NCBI GenBank assembly: GCA_945882065.1
Contig: CAMCWI010000005.1
Coordinates: 1-43,535, forward strand
Direction: 5' to 3'
From: Akkermansia muciniphila
Lineage (GTDB): Bacteria; Verrucomicrobiota; Verrucomicrobiia; Limisphaerales; JADLHS01
DNA length: 43,535 bases
In this document: one piece after another, positions 7,697 through 16,195 of the stretch
Numbering within the stretch: the first letter of the stretch is position 1
Layout: every line of letters begins with the position of its first letter
Notes under the pieces: model-generated
What the model was told of the DNA's origin: nothing
What the model saw: only the letters and a program-made list of their open reading frames with translations
Databases searched by the model: none
Program-made: the position numbers and the translations under genes

Positions 7697-10600
7697 CTAA
7701 GGCGAAAGCCGTCGATATTTGACGGTCGTTGCTTCCGGTGGCGTGGCCACTCTTACTACCACCCCGTCATTCATTAGCTGCCGGCCAGTCGCGGTGTTGG
7801 TGGTGGCTAACTCGAAATTGATCACCTGATAGGTCGCTCCCGATTGGAGACCTTGCAGCCGCAGGCCGATGCTCGGCGTGAGATTGCTCGCGCGGCGGAA
7901 AGCTTGGACGATTCCTTCGTTGAGGTCGGCGCGGTGGAACTGCCACGCGATCCAATCAACGTTGTTGGTTGAATAAGGCGTGAGCGGATAGAAATCGCCG
8001 GAGAACAAATGATTCAGCGAGGCAAAATTGGCGAGCTGGTTTTTGAGCGGAGTCCAGAAGGCCGCGCCCGGTGTGTAATAATCGAAAGCGTAAGTGCCCC
8101 AACTCCCCATGCCGCTGCGGAAATCATTGTTGGCGGTGCTGACGCCACCCTGACCGATCATAGGTAGCCAATGCGATAGTGCGTGCGTCATCGCCTGTGC
8201 GCCCACCACTTCCCAGAGATAATCCGTGCGCAGCAGTGGCACGAGACGACGATACATCTCGAAATCGAGCCGTCGCCCGCCGCTGGCGGAATTGTCCATC
8301 AGCAGGCCGGGATGATTTTGCTGGAGCGTGTCGAAGTACTCGTAGAGGCCCATCACGTAGCGAATTTCATTCATGCCTTTGCGATCCGCTGCCTCGCCGG
8401 TTCGCCAATACCAGAGCGGGTGCATGTTGAAATCGTGCCGGTAAATATCAATTCCCCAGTTGGTGATGATCGCGGAGAAGTTGGTCTTGGCCCAGTTCAA
8501 CGCAGTGGGATTGCCGAGGTTCAACATCCGCCAGCCATCGTTTTGTTGGTAGGCATATTCCGGCGGCATGCCGCTCGGAGTGAGCAACCAATCGGCATGA
8601 TTCGTCCGCAGCCAGGTGTTCGGCATCACGCGCTCCGGCTCGAACCAAAGCAGGAAGCGCAGGCCGTTCGTATGCGCACACTGGCTCACCGGCGCGAGGC
8701 CATTCGGGAAACGAGCCGGATCGGGGATGTTGTTGCCCTGACCCGTGGCGAAACCGCCGATTTCCCACCCCGCATCAATCCAGTACGTGTCCACCGGCAG
8801 TTGTTTCTGGATGATGTTGGTGATCGCCTGAATTTGATTCGTCACGGTGACGTTGTTGAAGCCGAGGGTCGCGCCGGATGCGGCGATCGGGAGGTCAATC
8901 GGCAGACCGTTCGGGCGCGGTGAATAATGCTCGAGCAACAGTCGCCGCAATTGTCGCTGCCCCTCCAGCCAATCGCCTTCGTAACTCAGCGTGAGCACCG
9001 CGGGCGTGCGGATGCGCTCGCCAGCGTCGAGGCGCAGATTGAAGTCCTCCATCCCAATGCGCACCGTGAGGTTCGTGCCCGAATCGCGGACGAAGGAGGC
9101 CTTCCATTGCCCGGTCCAGCCCACGGCCACGATCAGTCCACCGCCGCCGGGCTTGGCGATGTTGAAGAAGGGCATCACGCCGTCGGACGATCTTCCGCCC
9201 ACGGGAGCGAAGTTCATGGTGGAGTTTGGCAGTAGCGTTGCCGTGCGCGGCTGGAAGTCCGTGATGATCGCCGTGCTGCCGTCCGCGTAGTGAAGCGTGA
9301 ACTCGCCACTGTTATCGCGGCCCAGCGCAATCTCGCCGGCCCACACGTTCGAAAGAATTTCACTACTGGGAAGTGGAATCGTGGGCCCGACGACTTGGAA
9401 TCCGTTCACGACCGAGGTGCCGCTTTGCTCGCCGGTCGCCGAAACCACCAGTTGCCCGTTGGCATTGGCCTGACTGGTGAAGTGAACGAAGTCACGTCCT
9501 GCGGCGAACGGTGTGCCGGAACCAGCCGTGGCCGTCTTGGTTGCGCTACCGTTCACGCTGAATACGCCACCGGCCGTGCTGCCATCATTGGAAGCGAGCA
9601 AGAAGAGTTCGTAAGTCGCGCCCGCTGTCAATCCGCGCAGGGTCAACGTCGCCGTGCCGCTCGACATCGAAACGTAGTCCTCAAACAAATTATGAACTCC
9701 GTAATTACCCGAGGTCGAGCGGTCCGCGCCACTGAATCCGCTGAATAGCAGGTTGAGGGACGACGCGGCTCCGTTGCCCGCGACGAATCCACTGCTCGGC
9801 GATGGGCTGTTCGGCGACGTGTAGTTGATCAATGTACCGTTCCACAAATTACCGCCCGCCGGCCCGCCGCCGGAGTACGTCGTCGGCGTCGGGTCGAGCA
9901 GCCCCTTGCCGTTCAAGTCTACGGAGATCGTCGTGTTCGTCACGATGTCGTGTTGAACTTGGTCCACGCGCAGGTAGGCCGGCTGCACATTGGGCGAGAT
10001 CCGAATGCAGTCGAAGCCGCTGCTGACATTGCGAAAGCCATAGAAGTTGTTGGAATTGGCGACGCCGACCATCGCCGTCGCAGAACTCACGACCACGCCG
10101 TTCCGCAGCGCCTCGAACAGAGCCGAAGTTGCGCCGCCATCCACCACGAGCGCGAAGGCCGCGTTTGTTTGCGGCCGCGTGAAATAAATCGGCAGCGCCG
10201 GCTGGGTGAATCCTCCGCCAAACGGTTGGTAATTGAGCACCTGGCCGCCGGAGACATTTCCCGAAAGCGCATTGTCCCAGTAAACCGGCGTCGCGGCGTC
10301 GAAGAACAGGCCACGGTCCGAATATTCCGTGATGATCCGTGTCGCCGGATTGCCCGAAGCCGGCACGTTGTAGGCGTGTTCGGAAAACGTCACCGTCGTG
10401 GGTGGGTTGGTCAGGCCAAAATCATTCTGGAAAAACTCCGCCGCGACGGGCGGGTTCTCAAACCACAGCTTCCATTCGCGTGCCGGATAATCGGCGAACT
10501 CGACGGAATCAACCTGGAACTTGAAACCGTCGCCCGGTTTCGTGTAGGTGCGAACCCGCTGGGTGCGATTTGAATCCAAAACCGTCACGACTTCGCCAAC

Positions 10601-11965
10601 CGGCCAGGAATTGGTGATCGAGCTGGCTGAGGTGGTGCCGAAATTGAAGGCAAATCCCGCCGCTGGTGCCGGCGTAGCGGGCAACGGCGCGGTGCGGAAG
10701 TAGGTGGCGGGATTCGTGAGCGGCACGGTGGCGGCGAACTGGCTGGCATTGGAACTGACCCCGTGCGGCGAAACCGCCCACAGCGCAAGATTGCTGCTTT
10801 GCTGAAGTTGTGCCGCGCCCGCCGCGCCCGGCCACGACACTACCGCGTTACTTCCCTGAAGGGCGATGGCGAGCAGCTTCACCGACGGATCATCCAGAAA
10901 CGCTGCCGGCATTGGGGTGATGACTGGAAGCCCACTGGCCTTGATCAACACATAATCAACCTGACAGTCCGAAATGATTCCCGCGCCGAGAATTCCCGCG
11001 CGAAATCCGGCGTAGCCCGAACGAGCGGGAGAAAAATCCCAGCTCACCTGCCAGGTGGTCGGCTCGGGCGTGTCGCCGTCAGCGAGCCAGACTTTCGCGA
11101 ACGCGTCCGGGCCGCTGGCGTTGGGCGATTGTAGCAGGCGCAGCCAGTACCACACGTTCGTTGTCCATGCCGTGTTCAGCGAAGGACCGAACTCCGTGTA
11201 ATCGCTGAGGAATCGGAAGTGGCGTTGTCCCGGCCCACCGTAAGCCCCGGCGTTGTAGAGACTCATATTCAACCCACCGCGCACCGGCAAACTCCAACTG
11301 TTGGCCGGCACGCCGAGGGCGATCCCCGCGAAGGCATCCGCCTGTAAACTCACATTGGCCATCTTGATTCGCGCGAGCACCTCCTGGGTCGAGCCGTTGT
11401 AGGCCGGGTTGACGTAAATTAGATGATTCGGATCGCCGCTCCCTGCGCATAGATTCAGAAAACCGCCGGCCTGAGCGTAAACATCGGGACCAATAGCCAC
11501 CCAATTGGTATCGCGCGTGGGCGCGTTGAAGTCATCCTGAAATCCGCTTGCGGTCGTCCCCATTTCCACTGGTAAAAACGCGGCGAGACTCACGGTGACG
11601 TTCGCGTTGAACAAAGTCTGGTTGAGCGCCAGATTCTGAACACCGTTTACGACCAACGTCGGAGATGGGCCAAGATCAATTGCGCTCGTCGTCAGCACGA
11701 CATTCGAACTCGTCGCCCCCATCTGCGCGCTAAGGACGCTCGCCCGCTCAACGAAATAGTTACCCGCCACCGTTGCAGACGTCGGGCTAACCGCTTCCGA
11801 GAATGTTACTGTCACCTTGGTGTGATCCACCCAACCGCGCCGCACGGCGGTAACCGTCATGGCCTCAGTCGGGAGAAGCGCACCCAACATCGCGAGGCCC
11901 GCAAGCCACCTTGAAAACCACCTGAAAGTTCCTCCCCGGCAGGCATGGTTGGTGATTTTGTGCAT
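7697..11965 (-). CDS. Giant secreted multidomain GH36 alpha-galactosidase-like protein
   Basis: The 1422-residue product starts with a signal peptide (to about residue 35, ending near PTEA). Next come an SbsA-type Ig-like domain (about 36-137; VDHTKVTVTFSEAVSP), a LamG/concanavalin-like domain (about 140-345) and a short VVSWP...LQQSSNLALW module. The GH36 N-terminal beta-sandwich starts near 430 and is interrupted after WKLWFENPP (504-506). About 360 extra residues follow, including repeats like LRGLTAGATYELFLLASN, before the sandwich resumes at EILSNVW (869). The barrel carries WIDAGW, WFEPERV, IYRHDFNM (nucleophile D1178) and SASGGRRLD (acid/base D1234). The Cys of the usual DSCASGG is Ser here. 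The C-terminal domain ends in VKYRRLSP. It should be an exported enzyme with extra carbohydrate- or surface-binding modules. It is the last gene of the minus-strand GH locus. Confidence 0.88.
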   Translation of the reverse strand: MHKITNHACRGGTFRWFSRWLAGLAMLGALLPTEAMTVTAVRRGWVDHTKVTVTFSEAVSPTSATVAGNYFVERASVLSAQMGATSSNVVLTTSAIDLGPSPTLVVNGVQNLALNQTLFNANVTVSLAAFLPVEMGTTASGFQDDFNAPTRDTNWVAIGPDVYAQAGGFLNLCAGSGDPNHLIYVNPAYNGSTQEVLARIKMANVSLQADAFAGIALGVPANSWSLPVRGGLNMSLYNAGAYGGPGQRHFRFLSDYTEFGPSLNTAWTTNVWYWLRLLQSPNASGPDAFAKVWLADGDTPEPTTWQVSWDFSPARSGYAGFRAGILGAGIISDCQVDYVLIKASGLPVITPMPAAFLDDPSVKLLAIALQGSNAVVSWPGAAGAAQLQQSSNLALWAVSPHGVSSNASQFAATVPLTNPATYFRTAPLPATPAPAAGFAFNFGTTSASSITNSWPVGEVVTVLDSNRTQRVRTYTKPGDGFKFQVDSVEFADYPAREWKLWFENPPVAAEFFQNDFGLTNPPTTVTFSEHAYNVPASGNPATRIITEYSDRGLFFDAATPVYWDNALSGNVSGGQVLNYQPFGGGFTQPALPIYFTRPQTNAAFALVVDGGATSALFEALRNGVVVSSATAMVGVANSNNFYGFRNVSSGFDCIRISPNVQPAYLRVDQVQHDIVTNTTISVDLNGKGLLDPTPTTYSGGGPAGGNLWNGTLINYTSPNSPSPSSGFVAGNGAASSLNLLFSGFSGADRSTSGNYGVHNLFEDYVSMSSGTATLTLRGLTAGATYELFLLASNDGSTAGGVFSVNGSATKTATAGSGTPFAAGRDFVHFTSQANANGQLVVSATGEQSGTSVVNGFQVVGPTIPLPSSEILSNVWAGEIALGRDNSGEFTLHYADGSTAIITDFQPRTATLLPNSTMNFAPVGGRSSDGVMPFFNIAKPGGGGLIVAVGWTGQWKASFVRDSGTNLTVRIGMEDFNLRLDAGERIRTPAVLTLSYEGDWLEGQRQLRRLLLEHYSPRPNGLPIDLPIAASGATLGFNNVTVTNQIQAITNIIQKQLPVDTYWIDAGWEIGGFATGQGNNIPDPARFPNGLAPVSQCAHTNGLRFLLWFEPERVMPNTWLRTNHADWLLTPSGMPPEYAYQQNDGWRMLNLGNPTALNWAKTNFSAIITNWGIDIYRHDFNMHPLWYWRTGEAADRKGMNEIRYVMGLYEYFDTLQQNHPGLLMDNSASGGRRLDFEMYRRLVPLLRTDYLWEVVGAQAMTHALSHWLPMIGQGGVSTANNDFRSGMGSWGTYAFDYYTPGAAFWTPLKNQLANFASLNHLFSGDFYPLTPYSTNNVDWIAWQFHRADLNEGIVQAFRRASNLTPSIGLRLQGLQSGATYQVINFELATTNTATGRQLMNDGVVVRVATPPEATTVKYRRLSP

Positions 11966-11997
11966 AAGATGGTAGAAATTCGGACTATGGAAAACTA

Positions 11998-12217
11998 TTA
12001 GGTTGCCACTTCACTCTGGTCAACGGGTTTCGACAAAACTGTCAAGACTTTGCCGAAAACAATAGATTTAAGGGCGATGATTGAAACGAATCGCGCCAGC
12101 TTGGCTTGAAAACCGGCGCGCGCGATCACTTCGGAGTTCACCACGTCCGCCCGGTGGTTCACTGCGAGCGGCGTGGAGAATTCCACGCGCCATCAGAATC
12201 TTGAGGTTGTGATTCAT
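11998..12217 (-). pseudogene. Collapsed copy of the D-2-hydroxyacid dehydrogenase gene
   Basis: Starting at the ATG at 12217 the frame reads MNHNLKIL, matching the start of the intact gene at 16191 (MNNFEVL), and jumps at once to MARGILHAARSEPP, matching its last 40 or so residues. About 300 codons are missing. One extra base near 12147-12150 (GTCCGCCCGG against GTCTTCCGG) then shifts the frame; after correction the tail reads DVVNSEVIARAGFQAKLARF. Homology continues past the intact stop into the 3' flank (AAATCTATTGTTTTC against GAATCTACCTTTTTC). It is a non-functional duplicate of the 15103-16191 gene. Confidence 0.82.
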
Positions 12218-12366
12218 GGTTCTATTCGCAATTGATCAATCTGGATGGAGTCCCGAACGTTCGAAAGCACGGGCAGTTCTGTGGCCTTCAGCAGCAGGAC
12301 GGTCTCGTCCCACAGCGGCAGCGACTCGAGCAGCAGGGCGGCGAGGAGGGTGAGGGAACGTTTCAC
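12214..12366 (-). pseudogene. 50-codon ORF: signal peptide joined to an unrelated tail
   Basis: This ORF is absent from the supplied track. A GTG at 12366, with GAAAGGAA five bases upstream, opens VKRSLTLLAALLLESLPLWDE, runs to QIDQLRIEP and stops at a TGA overlapping the next ATG (ATGA). The start looks like a lipoprotein or signal peptide, but the hydrophobic run ends abruptly in ESLPLWDETVLLLKATELP with no cleavage site. This suggests an internal deletion that joined a signal peptide to the last 35 or so codons of a larger secreted protein I cannot name. Its leader (CCCTCACCTGAAA) resembles that of the GH36 gene starting at 14508. It could still be translated, given its good ribosome-binding site. 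Confidence 0.55.
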
Positions 12367-12405
12367 AATTTTCCTTTCAGGTGAGGGTATATTTCATGAG
12401 TTGAT

Positions 12406-14508
12406 TCACTTGACGACTTTCAGCACGAGCACTGCGGCGGCGGGTTTCTCGCGCAAGGTGATGTCGAGGCCGCGCATGAGTTCCGCGCCCGTGCGCGTTT
12501 CCTTGCCGCCATCGAGGTTTTCGATTTCGTAGGTCGCGTTGGCATCAAGGCCGCGGAGTTTTACGGTGAGCGTTTCATTCGCGGCTTCGGAACGGCGGAA
12601 GGCCTGGATCACACCGCCGCCGTTTTCCGGCGTGTGAAACTGCCACGCGATCCATTGGTCCGTGGCCCGGTTATAGGGCGTGAGCGGATAGTAGTCGCCC
12701 TCGATCATGTGCGGCGCCACGGTTCGGAATTCGTCGTAGGCTTTCTTGGCCACAGGCAGCGATGCGGCATGCATGCCAAAACCCGGCATGATAAGACTCC
12801 GGTATTCGTAAGGCTCCTGAAAGCGCGAAAGCCCGCCAAAAAACGGCAACCAGAAGGAGAGCCCGTAGGTCTGCCCTTGGAAGCCCTCGAATTTATCGGC
12901 ATCTGTGGTCATTTCATAATCGGAGCGCAGCAGGGGCACGGCGCGGCGCATGGATTCCAAGTCGTTGCGCCTGCCCCCCGAAGCGCACGAGTCGATGAGC
13001 AGTCCCGGCTTGCGCGCCCGCAGGGTATCCCACAGCGCGAGATGGCCCTGAATATAGAAATTCTCAGTCAGGCCGGCCCGCGGCAATCCGATTTCACCCT
13101 TCTCAACCTCGTCGTTCTTGCGCCACACTTCGTAGGGTCCCGGTCCGTTGAAGTCCTCGCGATACCAATCGAGTTTCTGCCGCTCGATTATCGTGGAAAG
13201 ATGGTCTTCGAGCCACGACACGGCCGCGGGATCGCCGAGGTTGAAGTAGGATCCACACTCTGTGCCATGCAACAACCACTTGGGGTGTTCAGTGGCCAAC
13301 ACCGGCCGATCATAGGCCCCGGGCGCGGAGTTGGTGTAGCCAATGCGCTCCGGCTCGAACCAGAGGACTGTCTTCATACCATGCTGCCGAGCCCAGTCTC
13401 CGAAGGGAGCAAAGCCCTTGGGAAATTTCACAGGATCCGGCTCCCAGAAGCCAGTGGTGTTGAGGAAGACTAGTGAAGCCAGTGGTGTTTTGGCGAATGG
13501 CAGGGGCTCGGGTTTGACCCACCAACCGTCGCCTGCATCCATCCAGCAAATGTCGGGCTTGATTCCCGCATCAAGGAGCCTCTGGAGCCGGGGATTTTCC
13601 GATTCGAGGAGCAGTGTCTGCTCATTCCAGAGCGGCCCTTGCCGGCCGCCCTCGGGATGGGGCATGACCTCCTCCCGATACCACCGGCGCCATAGGTTCT
13701 GCGCGATTTCCCAATCCCCACCCTTCCAGAACAGCATAGTCGCCGACGGAAACCGCACCTTCTCGCCGGGCTTGAGCCGGAACTCCGACCTTTCCTGGCC
13801 CGCCTGCCAACGCATACCGCCGTTCTCCGCGCTGAAAGTGGCCGACCAATTCCCGGGCCAGCCCAGGACCAAGATCCGGCCTTCATTGCCGGGGCCGGCC
13901 AAGTTGAAATAAGGCCAACCGTCGCGCCCGTGGGTCGATTTGCCACTGGGTCCCGGACTGAAAATCCGGGTCATGCCCGGCTTGGCTTGCCATTCGTAGG
14001 GGGCAAAGCTATTGGCACTGCAACTGTCGCCCTCGATCCCGTGCAGAGTGAACTCGGAGCCTTCGAAAAAAACGTCCGCCGTCTGCAACCCGCGCAGTTC
14101 GGGGGAGTTCCCTCCTCCGTTGTTTTGAAGAAAAGCCGTCCATTCGACCACCGGCCAGTTCTGGTATGTGATGATTTCCACCCGCAACTCCAGACCTGTT
14201 GCCGGATCGCGACGACGCAAAACCGTGGTCTCCTTGCCGTCGTCGGCACGGTGCTCGGCGGGCAGAGTGCTCCACCCGGCGAGAAAATCGCGGGAAGGCT
14301 TTCCCTCCAGCGAGAAAGAAATCGGCCAACGGGCAGGGTCTGCTGCGTTCCAGAATGATTTCGCCCAAGCTTGGCTGGCTTCAGCATCTGCCGCCGAGGA
14401 TGCCTTGTCATCGGACGGACGCCGCTCAGATTTATTTGTCTGATTGCAACCGGCCAATCCAATGAGCAGCACCAAGAAAGTGGTGGGGAGTGTGAGGGTG
14501 GGTTTCAT
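12406..14508 (-). CDS. GH36 alpha-galactosidase-like lipoprotein
   Basis: The 700-residue product begins MKPTLTLPTTFLVLLIGLAGC, a lipoprotein signal with lipobox LAGC, so the enzyme should be anchored in a membrane facing the periplasm or exterior. The GH36 order follows: supersandwich (GLELRVEIITYQNWPVVEW), barrel with CWMDAGDGWW, WFEPERIG, DWYREDFN (nucleophile D452) and DSCASGGRRND (acid/base D516), then the C-terminal sandwich (GDYYPLTPYNRATDQWIAWQF). Compared with its paralogues it has an insertion after the DAG motif (VKPEPLPFAKTPLASLVFLN). It lies 38 bases downstream of the Ig/sulfatase chimera and 39 bases upstream of the small remnant ORF. The preceding sulfatase tail implies that this pair descends from a sulfatase-GH36 unit like 31025-27369. 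Confidence 0.9.
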   Translation of the reverse strand: MKPTLTLPTTFLVLLIGLAGCNQTNKSERRPSDDKASSAADAEASQAWAKSFWNAADPARWPISFSLEGKPSRDFLAGWSTLPAEHRADDGKETTVLRRRDPATGLELRVEIITYQNWPVVEWTAFLQNNGGGNSPELRGLQTADVFFEGSEFTLHGIEGDSCSANSFAPYEWQAKPGMTRIFSPGPSGKSTHGRDGWPYFNLAGPGNEGRILVLGWPGNWSATFSAENGGMRWQAGQERSEFRLKPGEKVRFPSATMLFWKGGDWEIAQNLWRRWYREEVMPHPEGGRQGPLWNEQTLLLESENPRLQRLLDAGIKPDICWMDAGDGWWVKPEPLPFAKTPLASLVFLNTTGFWEPDPVKFPKGFAPFGDWARQHGMKTVLWFEPERIGYTNSAPGAYDRPVLATEHPKWLLHGTECGSYFNLGDPAAVSWLEDHLSTIIERQKLDWYREDFNGPGPYEVWRKNDEVEKGEIGLPRAGLTENFYIQGHLALWDTLRARKPGLLIDSCASGGRRNDLESMRRAVPLLRSDYEMTTDADKFEGFQGQTYGLSFWLPFFGGLSRFQEPYEYRSLIMPGFGMHAASLPVAKKAYDEFRTVAPHMIEGDYYPLTPYNRATDQWIAWQFHTPENGGGVIQAFRRSEAANETLTVKLRGLDANATYEIENLDGGKETRTGAELMRGLDITLREKPAAAVLVLKVVK

Positions 14509-14545
14509 AATTTCAGGCGAGGGTGAGGGTGTGTTTCCTGTTCTG

Positions 14546-14932
14546 CTATTTCTGGCGTTTCGGCAGATGCGGCAGCAGCTTGTCGAAGAGGGCTTGCTGC
14601 TCTTTTAGCACCGCGGCGAGACTCACGGTGGCGCTCGCATTGATCAAGGTTTGGCTGAGCGCCAGGTTCTGAACGCCGTTCACCGCCAACGTCGGAGCTG
14701 GGCCAAGATCTATGGAACTCACGGTCAGCACGACGTTGGAGCTGGTCGCACCGAGCTGCGCGCTGAGAACAGTAGCGCGTTCGACGGAATAATATTCCGG
14801 GGCCGTTGCGGACGCGGGGCTGACGACCTCGGAGAATGTCACGGTCACTTTGGAATGATCCACCCAGCTCCGTCGGGCCGAAACGATGTTGAGCGCGTGC
14901 GCCGTGAAGCTTCCGCTGACGATGGTCAGCAT
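14546..14932 (-). pseudogene. Chimeric ORF: Ig-like domain joined to a sulfatase C-terminus
   Basis: The 128-residue frame starts with a short signal-like segment (MLTIVSGSFTAHA). Residues of about 15-110 match the Ig-like domain of the giant GH36 protein closely (WVDHSKVTVTFSEVVSP, GATSSNVVLT, NGVQNLAL). The last 20 or so residues (EQQALFDKLLPHLPKRQK) are instead the C-terminus of the sulfatase at 29409 (EQKDLFDKLLPHLPKRLD). The switch occurs at AAVL, where both parents share the bases GCCGC. Everything between, meaning the enzyme part of both parents, is gone. The product could be a small exported Ig-like domain, but it is best read as a deletion chimera. Confidence 0.8.
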
Positions 14933-15102
14933 GATGATCGCGTGTTAGTGAACACCTTCCAAGGGCGTGTTTTTCGATGCACTATAAACATATACATATC
15001 GAGTCCACCAACAAGAGATTGTCCCACCACCAGTAAACCCGCGCCCAAATCAGGTCAACGCGGATGGTGAAAACCATCAAAACTTCACTGAAAAAGGTAG
15101 AT
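14933..15102 (-). other. Spacer with AT-rich promoter-like patch
   Basis: On the minus strand TTGGTG is followed 19 bases later by TATAGT within an AT-rich run (GATATGTATATGTTTATAGT), about 50 bases before the chimeric ORF. The spacing is longer than optimal and no other support exists. The right end (about 15060-15102) matches the 3' flank of the collapsed dehydrogenase copy, showing that it was part of a duplicated block. Confidence 0.3.
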
Positions 15103-16191
15103 TCAGCGGCTACGATTTGAAGCAAATCGCGCCAGCTTAGTCTGAAAACCGGGGCGCGTGAGCACTTCGCGGTTCACCACGTCTTCCGGTGGCTCGCCGC
15201 GAGCGGCACGGAGAATGCCACGCGCCATCGCCTCACCCACCAAGCGCACCGCGCGATAGGTTGTGGGCAACCAGTGAGGGGTGAGCACCACGTTGTCGAG
15301 TCGGGTCAGCGGATCGTTCGCCGCCAGAGGCTCGGGCGAGAAGACATCAAGCCCGGCGCCGGCGATCCTGTGCGTTTCCAGCGCGCGGATCATGGCGTCC
15401 TGTTTTACCAACTCGCCGCGGCCGGTGTTGATGAAATAGGCGGTGCGTTTCATCAGGCTGAACTCCCGCTCGCCGAAAAAGCCGCGCGTGGAATTGTTCA
15501 GCGCGCAGTGAAGGCTCACGTGATCGGATTCACCCAACAAGGTCTCCAAATCCACCAAGGTGACGTTACGGGCGGCGGCTTCGGTGGGCGCGCAGTGACG
15601 CGAGAAAGCCAGTACGCGCATCCCGAAAGGTTCGACGAGGCGGATCAACTCCCACGAAATTCTTCCCAGTCCGATAATTCCCAGCGTCTGCCCCGCCAAA
15701 TCATCGCCGGTAACGCTGGCCTGATTTCGCCAGTCGCCCGACCGCGCCATCCGCTCCTGGGCCGGCAGCCGCTTGGCCAGCGCCAGCATGAGCAACAGCG
15801 CGGCGGACGCGGTGGAATGCGTGAGCGATTCCGGTGCATTGAATACCGCCACGTCATTCTCCGTGCAGGCCGCGAGATCAATTTTGTCGGTGCCGACGCC
15901 GGCGCGGCCAATCACGACCAACCGTTCCGCGCCGTTGGCGAAAGCGGAGCGGCGCACATACGGACGGATAAGCACGATGCCATCCGCTGCCGCGACGTGT
16001 TGCGGCTCCAATTGCATCCGGTAGAGGTGTTCGCCGTAGGCCTCGCCGAGTTTCACCGGCGACTGATCCATGATAAATCCGTAGCGCACGTGCGGCGCGG
16101 TGGCGAGCAAATCTTCACCGTAGTAGCCGGTGGCGACTTTCCCTTCCGCGTTCAGAAAGTCACCGGAGAAAAGGACCTCGAAGTTGTTCAT
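15103..16191 (-). CDS. D-2-hydroxyacid dehydrogenase (phosphoglycerate dehydrogenase-like)
   Basis: The start at 16191 (MNNFEVLFSGDFL) lies 4 bases after the upstream stop; the longer ORF only adds out-of-family residues. The 362-residue product has the substrate-binding half with VVIGRAGVGTDKIDL, the NAD-binding motif LGIIGLGRIS (last Gly of GxGxxG replaced by Ser), and the catalytic triad in NTGRGELV (Arg), LDVFSPEP (Glu) and LTPHWLPTT (His). Such enzymes reversibly reduce 2-keto acids to D-2-hydroxyacids with NAD(P)H in the cytoplasm. Its coupling to an acid-sugar dehydratase suggests a keto-acid from sugar breakdown rather than 3-phosphoglycerate as substrate, but this is inference. A collapsed second copy lies at 11998-12217. 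Confidence 0.88.
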   Translation of the reverse strand: MNNFEVLFSGDFLNAEGKVATGYYGEDLLATAPHVRYGFIMDQSPVKLGEAYGEHLYRMQLEPQHVAAADGIVLIRPYVRRSAFANGAERLVVIGRAGVGTDKIDLAACTENDVAVFNAPESLTHSTASAALLLMLALAKRLPAQERMARSGDWRNQASVTGDDLAGQTLGIIGLGRISWELIRLVEPFGMRVLAFSRHCAPTEAAARNVTLVDLETLLGESDHVSLHCALNNSTRGFFGEREFSLMKRTAYFINTGRGELVKQDAMIRALETHRIAGAGLDVFSPEPLAANDPLTRLDNVVLTPHWLPTTYRAVRLVGEAMARGILRAARGEPPEDVVNREVLTRPGFQTKLARFASNRSR

Positions 16192-16195
16192 AGGT

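Noticed and set aside
7416-7700. Small ORFs on both strands in the gap left of the giant GH36 gene
   Set aside because: No conserved features, and they are interrupted by two hairpins; more likely structured non-coding DNA.
12245-12532. Plus-strand ORF of 95 codons (Ser/Arg rich)
   Set aside because: Reverse frame of the end of a GH36 gene and of the small remnant ORF; no own support.
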